A stretch of 64,000 nt of DNA. Source: Crossaster papposus. Taxonomy: Eukaryota; Echinodermata; Asteroidea; Velatida; Solasteridae. The translations under genes were made by a program, and so were the position numbers. Numbering within the stretch: the first letter of the stretch is position 1; each line of letters begins with the position of its first letter. The notes below the pieces were generated by a model. It saw only the letters and a list, made by a program, of their open reading frames with translations, searched no databases and was not told the origin of the DNA. Below, one piece after another: positions 44,701 through 56,700 of the stretch. The stretch spans positions 434,001-498,000 of the forward strand of contig JBAIAA010000349.1 in assembly GCA_037893245.1 (NCBI GenBank). The letters run 5' to 3'.

Positions 44701-47700
44701 ATAAAAACAACACATATTGAAGAGACAGGGTACATGTACCATGCATAAGCTAAAATATGGCCCCTGAACATGAAAACAAAAAACTGGAAATATCGCCGAA
44801 AGAAAAGTCACGAAATGTGAAGAATTCTTACAATTTTTCTCGTAAAAAAATGGCTCTATCCCTTACCAGCGGTCATCCCCCAACCTGGTCATTATCACGC
44901 AGTAATGACCAGGTCCTCGCACTGATAAAATTATTCCCTGAATAATATTGCAAAATGTCCCCCTTTAATAAGGAGACAGTTTAGCACAATTTTTTTGGAT
45001 ATTAAGGTGACAAGTGACATTAGGGAGACATTTCGAGGTCTCCTTAGTATCTCCTTGAAGGAGAAACAGTCTAGATCGATAGAGTAGGGTCCAAAATGTA
45101 TAAATATCAAATTTTGTTTTAAAAAAAAAGATTAGGGAAAAACGGGTTAGGTGACAGTAAAGTTTGAAAACTTTTGTGTACGCATCTATGGAGATGTCTC
45201 TTAAATGACCTATTATTTTTATTAGTAGTATTATAATATGCAATTAATAATGCATAAATGATTAATAAAGTAGATATTACGGGTCACTGGAATGTTTTGC
45301 AGTAAGTAGTGTAATTATATCTATTAAGACAATGAGATCAATAACGAGATGTTGACAAAAAGTAAAAATTTACCAAATAAAGTGACATTTTAAAAGGAAA
45401 TAAATGCAGCTTCATTATTAAAATAATATAATACTAATATTCAAATATTTAACCAGTTCGCGCTGGGATTATTTTAACATCACCGAGCCGATGCGCAGGA
45501 TTATTTTTAACAAAACTCGATCCGAGGCAGGTTCATCAGGCCGATAGTACCGGAAAGCACACCCACGCATTTCCGGCCTTGCTCGTGGCGTGTTTATGCG
45601 TCATCCGTTTTGAATCTGGGACAAATTTTGCGTTTATATTAAGTCATCCGGCGCGAACTGGTTAAACTGGCAAAAAGCTATTCGAATGTTCGCTTCATAA
45701 TCAAATATTCAATATTGGGATATATTTGAGACAGCCCTGTATACTCAAAACACCAGGACCCTATCGTTCCTGCTGTCGCAAACAAGTATCTGTTTATCTC
45801 TGGAGATAGTGACTCCCATCGGTGTGTTCAACTGCTCCGAGTCCTCCCCTTGACCACCCAGTCTAAGCTTGAATGGTCTTCCTCTCTTGTCGAAGAGTTG
45901 TACTCTGTTGTTCAAACGCTCTGACACGGCCATGTAACCCTCGGAATCTACAGCAATGCCCGTCGGTCCTTTCAGTTGTCCCATGCCACAGCCTTCCGTC
46001 CCAAATAACCAAAGGAAGTTTCCAGTTTTGCCGTCAAACACCTTGAGACAAAAGCAAGAAATTATCTGAATAAAGTATGGAAACCTAGGTGATTTGGCAC
46101 GGAATAACAAAACCCTAACTTTACCAAAATCTTCTTTGCCAAATTGAGGAATTCGGAGGATTGAGAGTCGTTGGAAGTCGAAGCATCGGAAGATTTTTAC
46201 AGGATTGAGGACACTGGGGGATAGCTCTGGAAGACTGTAGAGGATCTAGGTCAATCTGAAGCTGGTTGATTTCGGAAGATCGAGGTTACTTCGATATTTA
46301 TCCAAGAAATGATTTTGGATGATTCAGGTTATTTATTAACCAGCTAGGGTCGATGTTCGTGGAAAATAAAACTGCCCCTGGTTCGCGAACTGGTTAAATA
46401 GTATACACATTCTCAATAGAGCCGGAGGATTTTGCAGGATTTAGGCATTGGCCCCCAGGTGGGTATAACAAATATTGGAGGGTTTTAGAGTATCCAGGTT
46501 ACACTTCGGATTGAAGATACTAAAAGATTTAGGTTATTTGTAGAAGGTTATAAAAGAAATGCTACCAACTGTGTGCACTCCACTTTCATGACCTTTGACC
46601 TTGCGTGGCCTAACTAAGAATGCATTAATAACCTAAACGTCCCGAAAATTTCAAAATTCTCCCCCCCTCTAAAAAAACCCAAACTTGGTTCTATAAAATG
46701 CCTGGTGTGAACAAATATTGAATTGTGATAGACTTGGTCCAGGAGGCCCGAAGCAGTGCCGATGCAATTTATTAATGTTTGCCTAGGATCCAGTATTGTT
46801 GTTGCCATATAAAAGGCATGTGTAAACTTGTATGAAGTCCATCAACATCAACAATAGCCCATGAACAAGAAGATAATCGACTGATGGATTTTGGCAGATT
46901 TGGTCCAGTACCCCGGAGAGGCAGAAGGAATTTAGGCAATAATAATAGAATGCACTAATGCAATATGGTGGCAGCGGTGTGTACAGTGAAAAAAATAGTA
47001 GCAAGCTCATTGTATTCTGGCACCTGTATTCTGTGGTTGTTAGAATCCACCACCGCGACGTCCCCGTCGGGCATCAGAGCAACGTCGGTGGGACGATTAA
47101 ACTGCCCCGGTTCCTTCCCACGCGTGCCGAATCGTCTGATTTCAACACTCTGGTCAAAGACGCGGACGAGATGGTTGGCCCAGTCGCAGACGTACAGCTC
47201 TCCGCTCGGGGTACAGGCCATACCTCGCGGAGAGAACTCGTCATGTTCGGTAGCTTGCGCCTGTAGTTGGTAGTGTGACTTGCCGTCCAACGTTAGGAGG
47301 TGAACCGTATGCATGTCGGGGTTACTCACATAGAGTCTTCCCATTGGGCTCATACACATGCCTGGGTGAAAACAATTTACACAAAAAGGAACCGTGGTTT
47401 TATTATTTGTATCCCTGTGTAGTCTTTGTTGCAGAGCCAGATATTTCAAAGCCTGTTTTCTCACTTTGTGTAATTTGAACTCCTACGAAGTAATCAATAT
47501 ATGTAAACACATCGTATCTCCAAAATGACCGGCTTATGAGCTCTATTATATACCAAATGAAAGCTCACTTTGTGGGTTTTCCAACAATATTACTTTATAT
47601 AACTGAATTTAAATTTTGTGCCATAATATTCCTTTTTGAGAAGTTGGTTACATTTGAAATGAAAGCCATCTTGCAAAGAAAGTCCGTTTTGTAATTTTAT

Positions 47701-50700
47701 TTGTGTAAGAGGTTTTCACAGTTTATCTAATGCGCCACAATGTGGAAAGCCACTTCACCAAATGATTTGAGAGCTTTCAAACCCTCAATTGCATCACATG
47801 AATTGATTATACAAGTACATGTACCACATAGTTCCAAACCCTCACCTGTTATTCCATCATTGAAATTCCCCCCCGGTGGAATGCCAAGGCTAATAGATCT
47901 CTTGTGTTGCGGAGATGAAAAGATGCTGATCATGTAAGACATCGCAGACCCCACGGCAATGTCCCCATTCGGTAGCTCGGCGACACAGCTCGGGGAGTTC
48001 ACCTGAGCCTCGGGCTGATTGCCGTACGTCTTCACCGACTTCTCCTTCATGGCGTAAAGACTCAGACTCTCTCCAGCCGAGTTGGAGGCTGTTGGATCAG
48101 CTTCCGCGTCTTGGCAAGAGGGATGCGGGACCTTGATGGGGCAGTGCTCCCTCTGCAGGATACCCCAGGTCGTGATGTCGCTCAAAATATCCCTGCAGTT
48201 GTCATCACGGAAGACCAACCTCTCTGATGCCACTTCGATCCCTCGGTGAAAGCTTACGTCCTTGGATTGAGCCTCTTGGATACACCTTTCTATCTCCTCA
48301 TCACAAGCTTCCTCAGTTTTCTCACATTCCTCCAGATTCTTTCTAAGATCTTTGCAGTACACCTCATGCGATGCCTTCTCTTCTTTGAATCTATCTTCCT
48401 GAGCCGTTAGCAGGGCCTTACTTTCCCTGTACGATTCCTCTAGTGCTTTCAAGAGCTCATCCTTTCGACGATTGGCAGCTTTGACAATGTCCCCCAAAAC
48501 TTTCTTGATGGTGCTCCTTGTCGTCTCGTATGTGTCGGAGAGCACCGCCCGCTCACTCTGGATTTTACTGATGGTGTCTCCTAACAGTTTGCCAGACTGA
48601 TTAACATCTTTGACAGAAACCCTCAGGGTTGAGAGGAGTTGCTGAGTCTCTCTGGACATGAAACCTTTGGATTCCTTCTTCACATGATCTGGTGATTCCT
48701 GAAAGAGTACAATTTTTCAAACAGTTGCTTCAGCATTTTGATATGGCTGCAGGGGTGCCAATATGTTCATTTATCAAATGTTGTTTCTACTGGACTGGAG
48801 ACTTAAGACTACACTGTACAGAATGTAGAGTGACTTGATACAGGTTAGTTTCAGGTTGGCACAGTAGGTATTTATACGCCTTCCACCACTATGGCTTAGG
48901 TTCGAATCCTGCCTGGGCGAACATGTGGGGTTTTTAATCCATGCCCAATTTCGTGAGTTTTCCCACCTCGAAAACTGTAACTTCTCAATGTCTTCTCTGC
49001 AGGTTTCTTGTGCCGAGCTAGGGCACTTTTTATTACCAGAACAAATTAATAATAGTAATAACAACTAGAAATGTGTTTGTGGACAAGCACAGAGCTGTTT
49101 CGAATGTCTAAAATTACTTTCAATATGTGTGTGGTGGTCTAAGTGTGTGCCGGTCTAAGTGTGTGCCAAGTCTGAAGTCAATAGTCTGTAAAAAAGAACG
49201 TGTGTAAACCCTATGGGAAAAATTTCACTTTTAACGTGACGCCCTGTGACCTTGATTGACGTAATCGTGTCAAATTTCTACTAGGACCATCTGTGGGTGG
49301 TGGTCTAAATGTGTGCCAAGTCTCAAGTCGATCGGAATTACCAAAGTGTCGAAGTGCATTGTCTGAATAAACGTGTACAAATCCTATGGAAAAAAAAATG
49401 AAAAAGGCAAAAACAAAAACAAAAGCTGTTTCGGTGAAACTCCGAAACAGCTAATAAATAGGTTATTGGAAGGATGTTAGGTTTTCCCTTTATAATAAAT
49501 GACAATTAGGCGGGGTATTACAGCCCTATTTGTGGCTAAGCACAGAGTATGCACTACTAACTTTACTCTATACACAAAGCTAGCCTCTCCGTGTTTTGCT
49601 GGCAGTGTTTGAATGCCCCTTTTCTTTACCGTTGGAGTGTGTAGAGCATCTATGGGACACCTACTCAGAACCATGAAGGTATACACATGTAGGTCAGAAC
49701 CATGAAGGTATAGGTCAGAACCAAGTTGCTGAAACAAAGAGTGCGTTTACCCACCTGTGTCCTCAACTTTGAAACTTGTCGTTTTGCATTACGGTGGTCC
49801 AGGAGGTCTTGAAAGTCAAAGTTCTTTGGAAACTTGTCCACTCCACCAAATGGAATTTTATGATCTGTCCGGCATATTGGACATGTGAACGTTGTTCCCC
49901 TACACCATTCTTTGAGGCAGATGTTGCAATATGTATGCCCGCAAGGAAGGACTTTTGGCTCTCTGTTCTTGCAATATTGTTCCATGCAAACTTTGCATTC
50001 TAGTAATTTGGATATGCTGTCGACAACCACAGGCGTAGAAGATTCGGTAGATGCCATGACTAGATGCGCCTTTGAAAAAGTTTTAAAAAAAAATTAAAAA
50101 GCCAATTATTATTAATTAAAATGCAAACTGCATGGACATTGTAAAATACGTTAGTTTATTTTGTATTCATTTGTAATCGGCTCTTTTCAAACAAATTAAT
50201 TTAGAGGAAATTAATTGATATTATGAGTTGTGTATTATGGAAGTGCGCTACCAGGGGCCAATTTCATAGAGCTCAAAAAAATGCTTAGCATGAAAATTTG
50301 TCCTTGGCAAAAACAAGGTTACAGACCAAATTTTCACGTGATCTTTATTGTTTTGGATTGATAATCAGCTGGTTTTTGCTTAGCATGAAAAACACGTAGA
50401 ATTTTGGCTGGTAACCTGTATTTAATGAGCAAGACTTTGTTGTGCTAAGCAAATTTTTGTGCTTAGCAGCTCTTTGAAATTGGCCCCGGTGGTCAACTTT
50501 TAGGCTTTATTACAAACAACATGATTATTGTACCATTGTACATGTACAGTATACTTTAGGACTTTTTGAATACGCTTTTTATTGACTTTTTTATTAAAGG
50601 TAGGATACACCATAACTAATTGCTTAAATTATCAGGAATAGGTGGATTATATAGTAAATACTGTTTAACTGACATGCCCAAAGTGTTACAATCATGGATG

Positions 50701-53700
50701 CCGAGGAAAAAAGCAAGAAAAACGGCGTTTGTTTTCAACCGGCGTCAGGCAGTTGTTTTTCTAGTTTTTTTTCGCGTTCACCGTCTAGCGATAATTTTTT
50801 TTTTTTTTAATAAAATAAAATTTGTCTATAAACAATTACAGAATATCCAGCGTAATAATTTTGCTGGATGCATAGAATCATAAATAAGTAAGATATCTCT
50901 TAATAATTCGGTACCGTAGTAAAATATTTTGATATGCGGTTTATGTATCCTATACTGTTAGCTTTAAAGGTAAGATACACCATTTGCAGATATTGGAAAT
51001 ATTTACTACCGATTTATACAACAAATCTTACTTATTTGAAAGTAAATGATTGCGCTATCCTGTAAATATTCGGAAAAATTGAATTTTATAAGAAATCATT
51101 TGCGATCACCGGATGGCGATTGCAGAAAAAACACTAATAACATAAGATGACTGCCTCGGAGGGCTGGTCTCGGTTTTGAATGTGCGGGTTTGGTCTTGGA
51201 ACGGTGTAAAGTTTTACCCTTAAGACCCGTCGACATCATATCAAAATATGGTCTCAGTCTGAAAAATTGAATTGTATAACAAAAATCATCACAATTAGCA
51301 GACGTACAACGATTGCAAAAAATCAAGAACTACTGCCCGACGCTGGTTATAAAAACGAATGTCATTTTTCTTGGTAATTTTTTTCCACGGCATCCATGAT
51401 TGTAAAACTTTAGACAGGTCAGTTATAGGTAGGATACACCATTTGCAGATATATACTAATATTTACTACAGAATTATTAAGAAATATCTTACTCATTTGA
51501 AAGTAAATAATGATTCTAGGCATCCAGAAAAATGATTGCGCTAGATATCCTGTAATTATTCCGAAAAATATAATCTTATAAAGAAAAATTTGCGATCGCC
51601 GGACGGCGATCACGAAAAACAAAAATAACATAAGAATAACAAACGCCGTTTTTCGTGCTTTTCTCAGCATCCATGATTGTAAAACTTCGAACAGGTCAGT
51701 TAAACGATATTTACTATAAATTACAACTCCCCAAATCCACCCATTCCTGATAATTCAAGCAATTACCAATGTGTATCCTACCTTTTAAACGATATTTACT
51801 ATAAAATACAACCCCCCAAATCTACCCATTCATGATAATTCAAGCAATTACCAATGGTGTATTCTCCCTTTAAAACATCATGTATAGTGTACACGTACAC
51901 AAATGGATGGCCATAACATATCCTGGATCATGGAGGGATCGCGTGACACAAACAAATGTAAAGCCATTTATTGTACATGTACATGGGAGTATTAGGATGA
52001 TTATTTTGTTTTCAGACAAAATGCCCAAATTGCAATGACACTCAAACCTGTTACTCAGCATTCAAACAAATCAGAACTCTTGACATCAGCTTGACGGTTC
52101 CGTTGAAAATATGGCGTCGGTCTCCAGTACCGAACTCTGTACACACCCACGCCACTGTGCTATATTAAAATTGTGGGAAAATCCCCAGCCCACTGCCTAG
52201 CTGCCTAGCCGGCCTGCTACAAGGATTGTATAGATCTATTTATAGACCAGACATACTTGTACAATGTGTACAGCTCTACAAAAAAGGGTATTAAAGGTAG
52301 GGGATATACACCATTGGTAATTGCTTGAATTATCAGGAATGGGTGGATTTTTTATTTTTTATTTTATAGTAAATAATTGTTTAACTGACCTGTCCGAAGT
52401 TTTACAATCATGGATGCCCAGGAAAGCACGAAAAACAGCATTTGTTTTTCGCAATCATCGTATTTTATAAATTTATATTTTTTCGAATGACTACAGGGTA
52501 TCTAGCGCAATAATTTTGCTGGATGCCTACAATCATTATTTACTTTAAAATAAGTAAGATATTTCTTTAATAATTTGGTAGTCAATATTTTGGATATATC
52601 TGCAAATGGTGTATCCTACCTTTTAAGTCGCGCTGTGCATTATCATGTAAGTTGAGTCAGTTGAGCGGGTAAACATTTCATCAAAATGTGAATTTCATTT
52701 TTTGTCATGAATGACATCTTTAAAACCTACGTAGTTTTAGGTTTCATTTACAGAAATGTTGATTTTGATAAATAAAGTGGAAACAAATGACCATTTTGTG
52801 TGCACCGATCTTTATGTTGGTACATGTATGCAGAGCCAGTTATTTTAAAGCCTGTTTTCTCTGTTGTGTATTTGAACTCCTAGGAAGTAATCAATATGCA
52901 AACATGTCAGATCTTTAGAAGGGTAAGGGCTAAGGGAGCTCAATTGTTATACCAAATGAAAGCTGACCTTGTGGGCTTTCCAACCATACATGTATAACCA
53001 TGTTCCTTTCTCTATGATATAACTGTCTTTGTGACATAATACCTCTTTTTTTGTGAAGTGGGTCACATGTTCCTTTCTCTATGGTCACATATAGCATGGA
53101 GGAAGGCATATAGTGACCCCTTCAACCTTGCTATATACAGCATACATACATTTTGTACATACATCAGTACATGTACATGGACATGTACAGTGTACACACG
53201 TACGTGTGCATTATAGAGTATTAAATTCCATGAAAAGAGAATTACATAATTTTTGGATGGAGGAGGGGATTGATTGGTTGTGTGGGTTTGTTTTAATTGT
53301 TGGGTTTGTTTAGGGGAGGGTTTTTTTTTTTTTTCTTTCAAATACAATTGTAAATTATGTATACAAGCAACATCTAAAAAAAGAAAAATCTAAAAAAATA
53401 AAATTGTCAACTTTGTCCTGGTTTCGTTGGAGCAGGTCACATAAATTGTGTTTGTTCTCATTGCACATAGAACTGGATTTGTCATCAGTACGTGTTTTGG
53501 ACAGTGATGCCTTCAACTCTTTAGCCACACTTAGCAACTTGACGCGGATCAACCTGTACCGCACCAGGATAACGGAGACGGTCACCATCAATATCATAAG
53601 GTTGGGATAAAAAAAAAACCACTTTTTTCTCAGTTTTTTTCTACATGTAATTTTGTTTCCCTGGTGCTGCCACTATACAGCCAGATCATTAGTGAGCTTG

Positions 53701-56700
53701 TGCAGATAGCCAACAATAATTGCCAAGATGTTATTATTTTGTTCAATGATATTAACTTGTCAAACTATAACAGCAATCAACAAAACTATAGCCAATTTGC
53801 ACTTGGCATCGTTACTACTTCAATGGCAAAATAACATGGCAACAATACATGTGATATTAAGAGATGCCCTTATTACTGCCTAAATTAAGGTAGGATACAC
53901 CCTTGGTAATTGCTTGAATTATCAGGAGTGGGAGGTTTTGGGAGGTTGTATTTTATAGTAAATATCGTTTAACTGACCTGTCTGAAGTTTTACAATCATA
54001 GATGCTGAGAAAAGCACGAATGTGCGGTTCTCAGTCTCAGATGCCACGGTCTCGGGTTTTACCCTTAAGACCCAACGAGACCACAGCAAAATTTGCTTTC
54101 AGTCTGAAAAATTGAATTGTATAAAATAAATCACGATTACCGGACGTACGGCGATCGTACTATACCGCTGCCCCACGCTGGTTAAAAACGAATGTCGTTT
54201 TTCTTGGGCTTTTTTCTCGGCATCCAGAATTGTAAAACTTTGGACAGGTCAGGTAAACGATATTTACTATAAAAATACACCCCCCCCCCCCCCCCCCATC
54301 ACTTATTTCGGATAATTTAAGCAATCACCGATGGTGTATCCTAATGTTATCACAATATTGCACACCCCTTTCTCAAGAGTAGAAGAGGCCCACAGACCAC
54401 TGATCTCAGAGCTGCAGCGAGCCAGCCAATAGTTGCCCAGATACAGAGTGGGACTGTTGGTGTCAGGTTTCTTTTGGTATGTGTGCTGATTCAGCAGAAA
54501 CACAACTTGTATGATTGTACATGCACTACAGGTGTACATAAGTACATGTACCTTTCTTCTAGTATTGATGTAAACTATGTACATGTACATGTACGGCAGT
54601 ACAGTATCTGCAATCGGTTGGATGAGAACATGCCCTGAACAAGGATTTTGAAATGAAATCGAAATCATATTATTGTTTAATCGGAATATGCAGCATTCAC
54701 AGAGCTAAAAAACTTCATCAGGTAAGTAATTGTCAAGCACCTTTCTTTATATTTTGAGCACTTTTGCTGCTTCAAACAATAAAAATTAACAACCTACAAA
54801 TGGTATTCTATTTCTACCATTTATTTTCACCACCCCAGTACTACTTTTACCTATTTGTGAAGCAATCTGCATTTTTTTTTTTTTTTTTTTACGCTTCTGT
54901 GCAGAAATTCACCCAAATTAGAGCACTTGAATCTCGGAGCAATACAGACCATTCAGAGTTTTGACAACGTGGTAGCTGAACTGGGGAAATGCAAGTAAGT
55001 AATTTTAATTTGATTTCCAAGTGTTTAAATTGGTAGGATAGGATACATGCATTGGTAATATTTTTAACGAAACTCGATCCGAGGCGGGTTCAGGGCAATG
55101 GTACCGGGATGCACACCCACGCATTTCCGGCCTTGCTCGCTGCTGACAGACATTTCCGGCCTTGCTCGTGACGTGTTTATGCGTCATCTGTTTTGAATCT
55201 GGGGAAAACTTTGCGTATATACGTCCTCCGGCGCGAACTGGTTAACTGAGCTCTTCAAAGCTTTACAAATTATGGACGCTGAGAAAATCAATAAAAACAG
55301 CGTTCGTTTTTAAGCGATGTCGGGCAGTGGTTCTTATTTTGTTTGTTTGTTCTTTTACGAATGCCGTCCGGTGATCATGATTTTTTTTAAATAAAATTCA
55401 ATTGTTCGGAACAATTACAGGATATGTAGCGCAATTGTTTTGCTTGATGCCTACAAAAGTATAAACATTGTTTACTTTGTAAGATAAAGTAAGATATTTA
55501 TTAATAATTCGGTATACAAAATTGGCGATGTCTGCAAATGGTGTATCCTACTGTAACTGATTAAATATTTAAATGATATTTTTCTGCAACTTTTGACCTC
55601 ATAATCTTTACCTAAAATTTAAGTGATAAACTTTATGTTAGTGTTTTTAAAAAACTTTTAAATCAATATGACTCCAAATTAAATGACATAATTTTAAATC
55701 AATATTATTTCCAAGTATAAGTTGATATTTTCTCGGTTTTGTATGTACATTGTACTTGTAGTTGTACCATACATAAACCTACTGAAGCCACTGTGGGAAA
55801 ATCTTTCCCTTGGCCCTCACAGGGTCAACCACATTCCAATCCTTTGTAATCACCATACCCCCCCCCCCCCCCCCTCAGTTTGCCCAAACACCTTAAGATT
55901 CACAACAAGTTGAGGTATGGTTAAAGATAGAGAGTGAATCATCTGTTCTGTGGACACATATTTGGCCAATGAAAGCATAAACAATTAACATTAGTACATG
56001 TACTTTGGTAGACAAAACACACTGCACATGCATTTATACAGCCATAGATAGTGTTCCCCCCAAGTTGTTTCCTTGCCCCCCCTCCCCCTCCCCCTCCCCC
56101 CCCCCCCCCCCCCCCCACTGTTTCCCCAATGCCTTAAGATTCACAACTAGTTTAAGTATGGTTGAAGATAGTGTGAATCATCAGTTCTGTGGACACATAT
56201 TTGGCCAATGAAAGCATAAACATTGGTACTTTGGTAGAAGGTTAGGGTTAATTAAATAGAAAATTGGAAAGTGATTTTGTCAAGAATACAAGCACATACA
56301 TGTACATTTATACTTAAAGGTGAAAATATAATTTTTATTTGCACGTTTGTGTTCAGATGTCTACTCAGTTTAAATCTGTGGCGAGCAAGATCCCTGACGA
56401 TTATGGGCCTAAATGCTGTCGCAGAAGGGTGCGAGAACTTACTAGAGATTGACTTGGGATGGTGGTAAGCAGTGAACTTCTGTCAAATATAATCGTTGTT
56501 CTTTTCTGTTTGTCCGTTTTTTTCCATCGGGCTGTCTTGTCTGTCTGTCTGTCACTCAGGTGGTCTTTGATTGGTCAGTTTGTCATGTGGTCTGTCGGGC
56601 TGGCTGTCTGTCGGGCTGGCTGTCTGTCGGGCTGTCTTGGTGTCATGGTGTCTGTCTGTCATGCGGTCTGTCTGTTTGTCTGTTTGTCTGTTTGTCTTGT

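Noticed and set aside
52019-52133. Possible leucine-rich-repeat exon (IRTLDISLT)
   Set aside because: Its phase fits neither neighbour, and the exon set is already complete without it.
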